A stretch of 64,000 nt of DNA. Source: Aplysia californica. Taxonomy: Eukaryota; Mollusca; Gastropoda; Aplysiida; Aplysiidae. Each line of letters opens with the position of its first letter. The first letter of the stretch is position 1. Shown one piece after another: positions 12,501 through 21,866 of the stretch. The stretch is from the NCBI RefSeq assembly GCF_000002075.1, contig NW_004797602.1, positions 97,444-161,443 on the forward strand. The letters are read 5' to 3'. Under the pieces are notes generated by a model that saw only the letters and a program-made list of their open reading frames with translations, had not been told where the DNA came from and made no database searches. The position numbers and the translations under genes were made by a program.

Positions 12501-15500
12501 TTGTTAATGTGGAGATGTTTAGTGCACTTGGTACTCTTTTATTGTCTGTCAAACATGGGGTTGCAGCCGGTGACTGACTTTAACAAATTTGATCAAATTT
12601 TAAACAACTAACATTTTCTTAAAAATTGACTGAGAGGTTAAAGAATGGTACCAAAAAGCTCAGGGAATATAGGTCTTTCATATGGAACAGATAAATTTGG
12701 CATACAGCTACTTTGAAAATTTAGTTTCTTGTACATACGTCCTATGTTACTTTCCCTCCGCTGTTTCTATGTTACTTTTCCCCTGCACTATCCACGCATT
12801 TGTATCACAAGAGAAAAGAGAGCGAGGATTACTGTCATTCTTGTGTTGTATTTATAACTTTATACAGTATCCTACCCTATTTCTGTCAGCATTGTTCCAA
12901 AAATCTAGGTAGATCCTTCTTCTTCACTTCTTGTCTTTCTTTCTGATTTTTCTGTCTATCTTGCTTTATCCCTCCAACACTAAATGATCGTTCTTGTGTT
13001 GATGTTGATGCACGTCTCTTACTCATACAACAGGGAGTTATTAAGAGGATCCCACCAGTTGGTCCAGTCCTTTTTTCTTTTCCTATGTCGTTTACATCTG
13101 TCTGTCTTACTCTTTCTTTGCGCTAAATGACTATATTATTGTGTGGATGTGCTTCTCTTTACTCAAATAAAGTGGATGGTGTTGAGGGAGCTACTGGTTG
13201 GTCTACTTCTTTTCTTTCCTCCTGTTGTATCTTATTCTTTCCCAACACTAAATGACTGTTATTGCATCAATGTGCTTCCCTCTTTACTCGAACAACCAAG
13301 CGAACAAACTCAAAATTGCAGGCAAGCGTTTAAAAAAAATCTTACTTCTTCTCAGCCTTGATTTTTTGGGGATATTTTTTTCCATTCTACAGAGAAGTTT
13401 TGCGAAACAAACTGAGGTTCACAGAGTCTGAGGAGCAGAAAAAGTCAGAACAGCTGACGGAGGTGAACGCACAAGTCAAAGAACTGAACGCTCGGGTTGT
13501 GGGCATGACAAACTCCATGATGAATTTCCAAGACCAAAGTTATAAAATAAACGTGAGTGGTTCAGAATTGTCATTTTTTATGAACTGAAGGGGTATTGAT
13601 TGGGCTGTTAACAATTTAAGATTTTTTTTTGGGGGGGGGGGGGGACTGGATAATTTTCATATATATGAAACCTTACTTCGGTTCTTTTATTATGTAAATG
13701 AAAATATGTACTTTTTTTGTATTCACGAAGTGTTACAACCACCTGAGTGTTACTTTATTTTTTATGTATCTCGAGGGACTGATATAATCCTAGATGTGTG
13801 ATGTAGTCTGTCATAACAGAATTGCTGAGGCCTTTTTTGTTGTTTTAGAAACCTTTTTTTTTAACCCAGTGTTTATGTGGCCCATCCCTATGGCTCAAGC
13901 AAAAGTGATACTGTCTTAGATTGTCATGACATGAAACGAAACCCCACACTACTGAGGAAAACAAAACAAGTAAAAGGCATCTTTTCCATATATCGATAGC
14001 TAAAAAACTGACCAAAAAAAAAACTTAATCAATTGAAGACCTTAAGCCTTAAGGGGTTCAGAATGGTCATTTTATATGAACTCAAGGGGGATTTGGTTGT
14101 TTACAATTGGAACAATTTTTTGAAAAAATGAAAAGTTCCGTATAATGTGAAACCTTATAATGAAACGGTATTATCACTTGAAAAATATTGAGGACTACTA
14201 CTGCCTGTCTTTGATGTGATGGTATGGACTAGTTTTAGGTACCGTATGTGACTACAACTGCTTCTGATAAGAAATGGTAATTTGATGGACAAAATGGGAC
14301 AGTCAGAAAACAAACAAAATATCAAAGCATGAATGCAAAGATTGAAAATTGTGACTTACTTCATTTTCCCCCTGTACACTTTGTGTCACAGGGGTGTCGA
14401 TTTTCCAGATAAATCCTGATTTCTGAACTTGTCCAGACTTTGCAATACTCCTGCTTATACATTTATTTATATTTTAATTTCTTTTTGCATGTCTTATTGC
14501 ACATTATATTATAAGAATAGTCTTAATACAAAATGCACCTAGACAATATGATCCGTAAATCTTGAGTCCCTTCATGCACCTTTCCATGGGGTTGAACAGT
14601 TCAGGATGTTTTTTCATCACCAGTTGGTACCTTTGGTGCTGTTATGACCATTTGTAGAAACTGTTGTGACCCTGGTTTAGAATTGGTTTGTGTCCAGGAA
14701 CTGTTGTGACCACCTATGTGTAATTTTATTATTTTTTAAAAAAATAATTTTTTTTAAAATGATATGTGCAGGAACTTGAAGAAGAGAAGGAGGACTTGAC
14801 GCTGAAACTCCGCCACCTGGAAGGGGAGAAAACTCTGCTGTCTAATCAGCTGGAAGAGGTCATTGCTAAGATGGACTCAGGTACAGCAGGCAAGCGGCCG
14901 GACGGCACACACATGCGGGAAATAGTCGCTTTGAAAAAGAAGGTAAATTTTTCGGATTTGTCTCGTATAAAAAAGGTTGCAGATTTTACTGGTGGATGGA
15001 GAGTGTCACTCAGTCCTGCTTTTTTTTTCTTTCCCTCTCTTGTTTCTGACTGTTTAAATTTTGCTGAAAGTTTTTAATCCCTGACGTGACTTAAACAATA
15101 AGTTTTTTGGTTTTGGGGGTTCCCCCCCCCCCCCCCCCCAGTCGTATAAAAACTGGTTATGCTCTATTGCCAAAGGACACTAAATAATTTATTAGTATTT
15201 ATTAGGAAAACACAATTAACATCTGTCATTTATTTGATATTGTACAATAGTCTACATATCAACAAAGGTGGTTCGAACGTGTCACTGTTAGTGATAGATC
15301 CCATTTCTTTCTTCACTCCCCCTCCCCTGTTTCCGTCTGTCTGTCTTGCTTTTTTCCTCCCATCAGTAAATGACTATCATTGTGTCTATGTGCTTCTTTG
15401 TACACAAAAATCTCCAACTGTTATCTTCTGAAGTACACTTAGGGTGTATCCTTTTTTTCACCATCCGCCAAAACCTGCTGACAGCCATGGTTCCATGCCA

Positions 15501-18500
15501 TTGCTTTGATCTTTTCAGATTTCCGTAAATTATAATGATGTAAGACATTGACGATTACAACTATTTTTCAGATCTATGAGCTGCAAGTGTCGTCGGCTGA
15601 TGAGCTGATACGCAACAGAGAACTTGGGGAAAAGGCAATGAAAAGGGTGAGTTTAACGAATGAGACGATGTAACCTTTCCTCTTATAATAATAATAATAA
15701 TAGATAGCATTTGTATAGCGCATATCCCCGCTCAACAGCAGGCTCTATGCGCTTTACACTATATTATTACCCCAGCAGACCATAGAACACTCCGAAACAT
15801 TCTCAGCTTTCCGGGAAGCATACATAAACTTATGCTTTACTTGCAAATCATTTTGCTTCTTTTTATCCTAAGCATGCCTTGTACTAGATTAGGGTTTCTA
15901 CACCAAATGTTCAGGAATTTTGGGTGGGCCTTTCCAAGTGTTGTCATTAATTAATTTTTTTTAAATTCCTTAGATTTTGATATGGCAATTTAAAGATTAT
16001 AAATGTAGTTTTATAACATATCACTTTTGTCTTGGTATTTAAGACCAGTGGTCATTCCAGAGAATCTCCATTTGACGTAGTCTGATACATTTAACAATGG
16101 CGCTGGTCAGTGTACACTACATTAAATTGACCTCTATATTGCTGCATTAAATTTGACACGGAAGCCCATTAGGACTTATCACATTTCTTTCACTTTACAG
16201 ACAAAAGATACAACAATGTCTTCTGATTGACCGTTCTCATCCAAATTATCAAATGATGACCTGCAAAAAATTGTTTGATTTTGGAGGATTTGAGCAAAAT
16301 GGTAGCTTTTGCTCTTTTTGATAAAATTGAAGGCAAACAACAGATGGGTGAGGGGGAAAGATCAGGATAATGTAGCTTTTTTTAAGAGCATTCAAGGAAA
16401 TGAATGAATAACGAATCATGATCGCCGATGTATGTCGCAGATCTGGTACGTAATGATGGTAGCCTTTGCCCCTCGATCATCGATGCTGTAAATCCTGGTC
16501 ACCCTCAAATGTATCAAACATCAAATGGAGATTTTTAATAAATCTTTTTTTTTTCCTCAATGTGCACTGGGTATAAGGACACGATTATGTTGTGATAAAT
16601 AGTTACCCTTTGTTTCCGTGGTGATGAATGCTACTTAAGCGTTTAAATAAATGATTTTCTTTTCCTTCATAGATGAAGATCTTGGAGAATAATTGGCAGA
16701 AGGCAGAGACGGATGTAGCTCGTTTTGATGAGCTTGTAGAGAATATTCGAAAGGTTGGTGAATTTTGCATTACGTGGCCATGAACCAAGTTTGAAAAATG
16801 TTTGAGCATGTGGCTGGAGGGTTCCTGAAAGTAGATTTCAAACTTGTAAATGACATCTCCTTACTTGCTTCTTGTGTATTTCATCCGAATTTTTTCAGTG
16901 TCTTTCACTGGTCAGCCGCAGGTTGATATGGCCTACTTTTTTTTCCACCTTCTGCTGTTTCTGTCAGACTGTTTTACTCTTTCAAGTACTTAATGACTGT
17001 TATTGTGCTGATGTGCCTCTCCTCACTCCAGGGTTCCCACTCAAGCGCGAAAAAGCCGGGAATTTCATTTTCAGATTTCCCAGTGGGGAAAACACCATGA
17101 AAATGAATGAAAACGAAAATATACGAGAGAAAGCCGGGAGATCAAAGTCAAAGGGCTACCAACAATCGTGAACTCGGTGGAATCGTTAAGGTTTTTAAAC
17201 TTTTTTTTAAAAACTTTTCAATTCGACAAAAATACGATTGTAACACCCCGCTCCTGATTCCAATGTAAAGAAACATATTTGCCGTTTGGCTCTCCCAACT
17301 CATCCCCACCTTCCCGGCGTGTAAGTTAAGCAAAGTCAGACCCCGGCGGTCTGCGTCACTATGTCACGTGTAGCTAATTTTAACTCCCTCTATGCACTGA
17401 GCCCTAGTAGTCACTCAGTAACACTTTGCCCTTAGAAAAACATTAGCTGGGAGAAAGGCCAACATTAATTTGTGACAAGGTGTTAAAAAATTCTTGCGCC
17501 TATTCGTTGTGGATGATGGCCTAGGCAAATGAGAGAATCTTTTTTTTTTTTATTTAAAAACACGGATGCGTGGCATGTTGTGTAAATGTGTTCTGATGTG
17601 CAATTATTAATTAAGATAAAAGGCTTGTGGCACGTCCTGTCGGTTTCTTTTGTTTTTGCAAGAGTCAAGCTAAAAGCCAATAAAGTTAAACACACACCCA
17701 CCCTCCCCCCCTCTTTGTTTTATGTTTCACTTATCCTATAACCCCAGTCCTTCACACTGACACACCAGGGAAAGGGACTGTCCATGGCCATGGTACGATT
17801 TTTACCTTGCATAATTTCTCTTTATTTTTACTTCCTAGCTCTGACATTCTTTTTTTTTAAAAATCACTTTTAAAATGGTTGACAAATCCTGGAGGGAACC
17901 AGGAAAAATACCGGGATATTTTTCTCCCCTAATGAGTGGGAGCCCTGTCACTCAGACACAAAGTAAATGTCACAGGTCATGCCCCGTATGTTGTTTTTTA
18001 ATGGTTAGCCTTCTCCTTTACATGTAAAGGGGCTGATAGCTCTCAACACAACTAAGCTCAAGTGTAGCGTCTGTTCCTGACTTTTCCTCCGGTCTTGTGC
18101 CCCCTGGTAAGTGGGACTGACAATGCTGAAGCTGACGAGGCCTGGAGAAATCTAGGTCTTGATTACATCGAGTGGCTGGATTACCGTCCTCTTTTTAAAA
18201 TAAAAAAAAAGCTCTCAACACAACAGTCCTATACTGCATGCCTCACTCCCTCTCTCTTTTCTCCTCTCTCTCTTCTCTTCTTTCTTTCTCTCTCTTCTTT
18301 TTCTTTCCCCCCCCCTCCCCCCCTCTCTTACAAACGCCATTGAAAATGAATCCTTCAGACTTCCTTATCACAAAAGCATGTCATTAAGCTCAAGAACATA
18401 AAGTCTGTTGTTTCTTATCTCAAAGTCAAGTCCTGAAGTTGCCTGTAGCCTACTTTCTTATCACAAAAATATCTCAAGGAGTCCGTCCTTTATCGCAAAA

Positions 18501-18846
18501 ATTTCTCCTCAAGTATCTGTCTGGATGAGTGGAGGGCGCCACTGGTGAGCCTTGCTTCCTTTCTTTCCCTCTGCTGTTCTTTCTATCATTTTTTTTTTCC
18601 CCCTGCACTGAATGATCGTTATTATGTCTGTGTAAGTTTCCAGGCGGCGATTTGATGTTCAACTTACACCGACACCTTCATCTTTCCCTCTCGCTCCAGG
18701 TGTGTATCAAACACCAGTCCAGGAACACACACCCGGCCCTACTGGACATTGTCCGGTGGATAGATGGACGCCAGGGCCAGGACACACCCAGTCAGGCAAG
18801 ATCCTACGGCCCCATGGAGACCAGTGCTGTTCGCAGAAAGCTCTAG
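456..18846 (+). CDS. Coiled-coil protein, 3' part of a multi-exon gene (5' end outside window)
   Basis: Eleven exons join with consistent phase: 456-518, 2676-2871, 4542-4717, 6820-6955, 7878-8453, 10289-10386, 13393-13552, 14772-14942, 15572-15646, 16673-16753 and 18700-18846 (stop 18844-18846). Every junction has an AG acceptor and a GT donor, giving about 625 residues. Window residues 1-190 are charged heptad-like coiled coil rich in E, K, L and Q. Residues 191-382, one long exon, are Ser/Arg-rich and probably disordered. Residues 383-577 return to coiled coil, and the last 48 residues are basic and non-coiled (HPALLDIVRW, ending AVRRKL). The layout resembles centrosomal, ciliary or Golgi scaffold proteins, but I recognise no specific family and assign no function. 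The start codon is upstream of the window. Exon structure is well supported; identity is open. Confidence 0.85.
895..1262 (+). repeat. Dispersed repeat D, copy 1 (intron)
   Basis: Contains CACAGTAGAATAGTAAATGG followed by a roughly 290-bp block that recurs closely at 9741-10040. Shared blocks include TTTGTATGTTTGTCACACTC and CCTTGATAGTCGAAGCAGAC. Related pieces lie at 9480-9735 (+) and 63838-64000 (-). No coding potential seen; class unknown. Confidence 0.7.
1350..1670 (+). mobile_element. tRNA-derived SINE, family B
   Basis: The 5' end looks like a tRNA head (CTCTCGTGGTCCAGAGGTTA as box A region, then a degraded box B). The body ends near a block with GTGCAAGTTGCGCACG. A longer inverted copy lies at 29140-29554 and a partial one at 57104-57347. 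Confidence 0.65.
2676..2871 (+). CDS. Coiled-coil gene, exon b
   Basis: Acceptor CACAG, donor GTAAGG. Completes the split Lys codon, then 65 residues of heptad-like helix (LELYIQNLQHTLDSWEIDRE at its start, EEKSLLE at its end). Ends on a codon boundary. Confidence 0.85.
3360..4502 (-). mobile_element. Mariner-like (IS630/Tc1/mariner) DNA transposon relic
   Basis: The right end is GGGGGATCGCCCTG followed by TA. The interior aligns over about 1 kb with the complete-looking element at 25318-26700 (shared CCTCCTTTGGACTC and CAGACAAATTCCTTTTG blocks). The left end is not clear, so this copy may be truncated. The transposase would lie on the minus strand and is broken. Confidence 0.65.
4542..4717 (+). 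CDS. Coiled-coil gene, exon c
   Basis: Acceptor GTCTCAG, donor GTAAGT. Starts ELQNTNQFLEAEKQLY and ends NSNKQL plus a split Gln codon. A mariner-like element ends only 39 bp upstream, so the branch point and acceptor lie in or beside transposon sequence. Confidence 0.85.
4965..5440. mobile_element. TIR element with 9-bp TSD (MULE-like), copy 1
   Basis: Ends are inverted repeats of about 29 bp, starting AATGATAGTACATAACAAG on each strand. The flanks carry the identical 9-bp direct repeat GTTTGCGCC (4956-4964 and 5441-5449). Nine-bp duplications are typical of Mutator-like elements, so this is probably a non-autonomous member. No transposase is visible. Confidence 0.8.
6724..6782 (+). repeat. 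R120 repeat fragment before exon d
   Basis: Only the core and tail of the R120 family are present (GCAGTAAATGACCGTCATTT, then TCTCATTACTCAAACTAAC), about 40 bp upstream of the exon at 6820. Confidence 0.5.
6820..6955 (+). CDS. Coiled-coil gene, exon d
   Basis: A strong polypyrimidine tract precedes GGTCAG; donor GTGAGT. Encodes SDLTLAEEELTSRSSDAEAS and continues to VQKKFGID, ending on a codon boundary. Confidence 0.85.
7196..7566 (+). repeat. Three R120 copies in tandem (intron)
   Basis: Three head-to-tail units at about 7196-7321, 7318-7440 and 7442-7566. Each ends in a core near CACTAAGTGACTGTTATTGT and an ACTCA tail. Divergence between units is considerable, so the array is old. Confidence 0.65.
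7878..8453 (+). CDS. Coiled-coil gene, exon e (Ser/Arg-rich linker)
   Basis: Acceptor CTATCAG, donor GTAGGT. 576 bp, 192 codons, open throughout. Starts VKVELAKDRVFANRRSGS, then a low-complexity stretch rich in Ser, Ala, Pro and Arg (SRAASSAPSPSAYKATPSPR). Likely a disordered linker between the two coiled-coil blocks, with many possible phosphorylation sites. Confidence 0.85.
8808..9018 (+). mobile_element. SINE family A, 3' part
   Basis: Matches the 3' two thirds of the full SINE at 60949-61304 (GTTAGTGCTTGAGC, GCACTGTATGCTTC, TTAAGCGCATAGAATG blocks) and ends in a degenerate ATT repeat. It is 5' truncated. Confidence 0.65.
9480..9735 (+). repeat. Dispersed repeat D, copy 2
   Basis: Shares GCACAGTAGAATTGTAAATG with copy 1. 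Its second half (CACCTCTAATCTTCGGCACT) is found inverted at 63838-64000. Confidence 0.6.
9741..10040 (+). repeat. Dispersed repeat D, copy 3
   Basis: About 290 bp closely matching 960-1250, in the same orientation and in another intron of the same gene. No coding potential. Confidence 0.7.
10289..10386 (+). CDS. Coiled-coil gene, exon f
   Basis: Acceptor TGTACAG, donor GTAAGT. Reads VKSIDRIFTMILKAMNMAER and continues to IRDLRED plus a split Leu codon. The coiled coil resumes here. Confidence 0.85.
10427..10540 (+). repeat. R120 repeat copy (intron)
   Basis: Starts GGAGGGTGCCAACGGTAGG, pyrimidine-rich middle, core GTGAAGTGACTGTTATTTTG. It starts about 40 bp after the exon f donor. Confidence 0.55.
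10981..12068 (+). mobile_element. piggyBac-type element in TTAA
   Basis: Both ends start CTCACTGAGCACC on their own strand (13 bp perfect) and are flanked by TTAA (10977-10980 and 12069-12072), the piggyBac hallmark. Inside, about 11430-11697 reads open as an acidic Ser-rich peptide (SSLDLESDSSASTEPDPA and on to DLDSRFFDFSK, stop). This resembles the acidic N-terminus of piggyBac transposases. No catalytic domain is visible, so this 1.09-kb copy is non-autonomous or internally deleted. Confidence 0.75.
12905..13310 (+). repeat. Three R120 copies in tandem (intron)
   Basis: Units at about 12905-13036, 13036-13173 and 13173-13310. Each shows the pyrimidine-rich half, a CTAAATGA core and a CTTTACTC-type tail. 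The block ends about 80 bp before exon g. Confidence 0.7.
13393..13552 (+). CDS. Coiled-coil gene, exon g
   Basis: Acceptor TTCTACAG, donor GTGAGT. Completes Leu, then EVLRNKLRFTESEEQKKSEQ and on to QDQSYKIN; strongly coiled coil. Confidence 0.85.
14772..14942 (+). CDS. Coiled-coil gene, exon h
   Basis: Acceptor TGTGCAG, donor GTAAAT. 57 codons, starting ELEEEKEDLTLKLRHLEGEK and ending REIVALKKK. Classic charged coiled coil with a short Gly/Pro break in the middle. Confidence 0.85.
15285..15415 (+). repeat. R120 repeat copy (intron)
   Basis: Pyrimidine-rich half with TCCGTCTGTCTGTCTTGC, core CAGTAAATGACTATCATTG, tail TGTGCTTCTTTGTACAC. Confidence 0.6.
15572..15646 (+). CDS. Coiled-coil gene, exon i
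   Basis: Acceptor TTTTCAG, donor GTGAGT. 25 codons: IYELQVSSADELIRNRELGE then KAMKR. Both neighbouring exons join in phase 0. Confidence 0.8.
15684..15823 (-). mobile_element. SINE family A, 3' fragment, reverse
   Basis: The reverse complement matches the tail of the SINE at 60949-61304: GCTATACAAATGCTATCTATT and the ATT repeat. Close similarity suggests a younger copy than that at 8808. It starts 38 bp after exon i. Confidence 0.7.
16063..16534. mobile_element. TIR element (unassigned) in intron
   Basis: Ends are imperfect inverted repeats: AATCTCCATTTGACG on the left and, read from the right, AATCTCCATTTGATG, both continuing to a TGATACATTT block. About 470 bp, no coding sequence. Superfamily not determined. 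Confidence 0.55.
16673..16753 (+). CDS. Coiled-coil gene, exon j
   Basis: Acceptor TTCATAG, donor GTTGGT (weak). 27 codons starting MKILENNWQKAETDVARFDE, ending LVENIRK. Confidence 0.8.
16908..17028 (+). repeat. R120 repeat copy split by a hAT-like insertion
   Basis: Core TACTTAATGACTGTTATTGT and tail TGTGCCTCTCCTCACTC. The tail is interrupted by the element at 17029-17947 and resumes after it with TCACTCAGACAC. Confidence 0.65.
17029..17947. mobile_element. hAT-like element with TCACTC flanks
   Basis: Termini CAGGGTTCCCACTCA and, from the right, CAGGGCTCCCACTCA are hAT-type inverted repeats. TCACTC is repeated directly on both sides (17023-17028 and 17948-17953). 919 bp, no transposase seen. 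Inserted into an R120 copy, so it is younger than that repeat. Confidence 0.75.
18520..18640 (+). repeat. R120 repeat copy before the last exon
   Basis: GGATGAGTGGAGGGCGCCACT start, pyrimidine-rich half, core GCACTGAATGATCGTTATTA. Lies 60 bp upstream of the exon at 18700. Confidence 0.6.
18700..18846 (+). CDS. Coiled-coil gene, last coding exon
   Basis: Acceptor CGCTCCAG. Encodes VCIKHQSRNTHPALLDIVRW, then a polar tail ending SAVRRKL and a TAG stop (18844-18846). The tail is basic and non-coiled and could be a short binding module; I do not recognise it. Confidence 0.85.
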   Translation: MCIKHQSRNTHPALLDIVRWIDGRQGQDTPSQARSYGPMETSAVRRKL

Positions 18847-19165
18847 ATTGTTAGGTTGTGTCATCATTTCTTTATTTAATTCTCAACTGTTTCTGAAGGT
18901 GGGATTGACTGGAAGAGGATGTAATTTTTACCCTGCATTTATTTATCTTCTTTACTGGATGAAGGAGTGGACTAAGCGTAACTCATTTAAAGACCTCGAA
19001 CCGAAAGGTGACGGGGTAAAGACCAGGATTATACAGATTTTTTAGGGCATCGAATGGGGCAATTTAGTGGCGAAGAAGAAACATTATCCGTATCACAATG
19101 CAGAAGGGCTAAATCAATTTGATCTTTTATAAAGACGCTGTTATGATGCCATAAGTTGCCAAAAT

Positions 19166-19171
19166 ATTAAA
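19166..19171 (+). promoter_or_regulatory. Possible poly(A) signal (ATTAAA) of the coiled-coil gene
   Basis: The first ATTAAA variant seen after the stop codon, 320 bp downstream and just before the assembly gap. No transcript evidence, so tentative. Confidence 0.25.
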
Positions 19172-19200
19172 TGAAGGATATACTATAACGAATAAGCCCC

Positions 19201-19365
19201 NNNNNNNNNNNNNNNNNNNNNNNNNNNNNNNNNNNNNNNNNNNNNNNNNNNNNNNNNNNNNNNNNNNNNNNNNNNNNNNNNNNNNNNNNNNNNNNNNNNN
19301 NNNNNNNNNNNNNNNNNNNNNNNNNNNNNNNNNNNNNNNNNNNNNNNNNNNNNNNNNNNNNNNNN
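19201..19365. other. Assembly gap (165 N)
   Basis: Run of 165 undetermined bases. Its true length is unknown. Confidence 1.
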
Positions 19366-19523
19366 TAATTTTGGACCACTTGTCCCCGTCCCCCCTTTTT
19401 TTCGATACCTTAGAGTAACTAGAACAGTGACAACAAGCAATACAACACTCCTCACTCTATACTGCCAAAGTTTCTCTTTTCTTATAACCCACTTATTTTC
19501 TCACACACATTCTCACACGTTAA

Positions 19524-19577
19524 CTCTTTATCTCAGGCAGTAGTAGGTTTACCCCCCTCGGAGATCTCTGTAAAGAG
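19524..19577. mobile_element. Deleted TTAA element, 54 bp
   Basis: Ends CTCTTTATCTCAGGC and CTCTTTACAGAGATCTCC (read from the right), flanked by TTAA. It is a much shorter relative of the 300-bp element at 31856-32155, apparently only its two ends. Confidence 0.65.
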
Positions 19578-19823
19578 TTAATAATAATATACAGTACTGT
19601 CCTCACTTGTGCCTTGAATGATCTCCCTCCATGACTCTCTCTAAAACTAAAAGCAAGGAGATACAGATAATGAGAGAGGAAGATGAAGTGTATACTGACA
19701 GTGACAGATTACCAAAAGTAACTTTTAGCTACACACCCTCTGGCTTGTTATTAGAATAGAAATATTTTATATTTTTCATAATATAACTATATAGATCTAT
19801 GTACTTCACAATGTAAAGCCCCA

Positions 19824-20354
19824 TTACATATGCAGTTCATCGATCGACAAACTGGGATATCGAAAGAATGGTGGGCGTCCTATCAACTTCCTGGTAAAAC
19901 TGAGCGTAAAAGCGAGCCATCCTCTCGATATCGAAGGGTTCTCAGTCCAACCACCAGATATCTGGCGAAGCTAGATATTTTCCGGCCAGCAAACTGAAGG
20001 CATGACGACAAGGGAGCGGCTTGGCTTCTTTGATGTTGCCCAAGGCGGAGTTGGAAATACGGTCCAAAAATTTCCTAAATATTGGTCAAATGGAGAAAAA
20101 AAATTATAAGATTTTCGTGATCAGCGACCCAAAATTAGTTAAAATCACGCTGGGAACACAATTTAATGCTAGATTAACAAGTTAATTTTTTTGGTGTGTT
20201 TAGTGTGTTGTGTCAAGGGCTGACACTCTAAGAATTAAAAAACGGTACGTCTAAACGGAACTTCTCATCGACTAACTGTCCGTTTAACGATAAGTCAGAT
20301 CTAGTGTTTGTCGGTTAAACTGTTGGTTTGTCGATGAATGAACTGCATGTGTAA
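19824..20354. mobile_element. TIR element (unassigned), about 530 bp
   Basis: Left end TTACATATGCAGTTCATCG; right end, read from the opposite strand, TTACACATGCAGTTCATTC. Both continue into TCGACAAAC. No coding sequence. Superfamily not determined. Confidence 0.55.
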
Positions 20355-20479
20355 AGTAAAGGGACCCTTAGGCCTTCACTTTTAAGCCTTTTCTTTATCT
20401 TTTTCATTATCTTGCTGTTGTGCATTTAACCCTATAGAACTATATAATATATGACCAATAAATAGAACTGTATGATCAT

Positions 20480-20585
20480 CTTTTTGATCTGTTGTTTCTG
20501 TCTACTGTCTTGCTTTTCCCCAGCACTAAATGATTAAAAGGCAGTGTGGATGTGCTTCTCATTACTCAAACTAAACAAGAAAACT
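20480..20585 (+). repeat. R120 repeat copy (intergenic)
   Basis: Core CAGCACTAAATGATTAAAAG and tail TGTGCTTCTCATTACTCAAA. Same orientation as the intronic copies. Confidence 0.6.
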
Positions 20586-20754
20586 ATAGTGTTTTGCTCC
20601 AGCAGTAAAATTCTGATTATACGAATAAGTCACAGTAATTTATATTCATAATGAAGCCCTTCTTGGCAGGCAGTTACATGAAATAAACTTTTTATACTGT
20701 ATATTTTGTAGTTTCTTTGACTTTGTTTGTTGTGTATATAGGTATGGAATGGTT

Positions 20755-20905
20755 TCAAAATGCAAGTAAATGTCACAGTCACAGTCTTGTGATAGGACTT
20801 AAAACTTGCAGTACACGAAAGGTTGTGGGTTCGATTCTCAGATCACCTGTCCCTTTTACAACACACTGGTCAGGCACAATCATGGAAACCCGTTTCACAT
20901 GGAAA
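20755..20905 (+). mobile_element. tRNA-derived SINE-like fragment
   Basis: Contains GGTTGTGGGTTCGATTCTC, a Pol III box B-like block, downstream of a weak box A (TGTGATAGGACTT). It does not fold convincingly as a tRNA, so it is taken as a SINE head. Confidence 0.4.
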
Positions 20906-21030
20906 GAGTTACGCAATACCAAAAGCATGTACATGTACAGTGTGATACTAGTTGAGTAGTTGAGCTACTGGCAAGTCAATTGCATTTAGTGCATGTCCGC
21001 CATCCGCGCTCTACAGCATTACATACTCTA

Positions 21031-21198
21031 CGCTGTCTATAGCTGGGTTATGGGTACCCATTCCCACCTGAGTGGAGCGAAGAAAATTCATTCAGAGTGC
21101 CTTTCCCAAGGACCAAGCCTCGGGTCCCTGATGGGATTCAAACCCCAGGCCTTCTGGTTGCAAGTTTGAAAGCCTAACCACTAGGCCACCAACTAGGC
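21031..21198 (-). mobile_element. SINE family A, 5' part, reverse
   Basis: The reverse complement carries the tRNA-like head (TGGCCTAGTGGTTAGGC, then a box B-like block) and the block with GGAAAGGCACT. This is the 5' half of the SINE at 60949-61304. Confidence 0.65.
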
Positions 21199-21259
21199 TT
21201 GGGGTGTTTGGTCTAGATATTAGCACCAGACAGCATAAAGGTGCTTGTCACCCTACCAA

Positions 21260-21430
21260 CACAATTTTGATGATTTAGAAGGCAGCTGTGCCAACCAGAT
21301 CTGAGAGGGATACAGAATATCAGCAGAAAAACAGACTCTCAGGAAAATAGCCTACCACTCCTGATGTGAATCAGACTCACATCTTTTGTATGAAAAATAA
21401 AGGGCCTAACCACTACACCAATGAAGCCAT
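21260..21430 (-). mobile_element. tRNA-derived SINE, family C, reverse
   Basis: The reverse complement starts GGCTTCATTGGTGTAGTGG (box A-like) and includes GAGTCTGATTCACATC (box B-like). Related degraded pieces appear near 23410-23640, 26985-27185, 28565-28705 and 58400-58590. Confidence 0.5.
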
Positions 21431-21454
21431 TTAATAGCTCCTGTGAGTGCAGGT

Positions 21455-21605
21455 GATTGGAAAGCACCACTGGTAGATCCTTCTTCTTTACTATTTCTCT
21501 TACTTACATTTATACTTACTCTATCTGTCTCTCTCCTTTTGTCCAAGCACTAAATGACCATTATCAAGTAGATGTGCTTCACTTTACTCAAATAAACAAA
21601 ACAAA
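21455..21605 (+). repeat. R120 repeat copy (intergenic)
   Basis: GGAAAGCACCACTGGTAGATCC start, core AGCACTAAATGACCATTATC, tail GTGCTTCACTTTACTCAAA. One of the best-preserved copies. Confidence 0.7.
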
Positions 21606-21866
21606 AATCCTGTCAGCAAGCAATCCTTCGTACAGCTTACAATAGGTCAAGATTTCATGACATTTTGCCCAACACTTACACAGTCAATCTACTAGCAACT
21701 ACCAATACACAACTCGTCACAAAACCAACAACAGAGACAATAAATGTAAGTAAATTATCACCAACACAGTGACTTTGCCCTAGTATTTCAAGCAACTGTT
21801 TATTTACTGCATTCACAAGTGCAACTTGCTCAAGCCAGACTCGGACAATATACATGTACTTGTATA

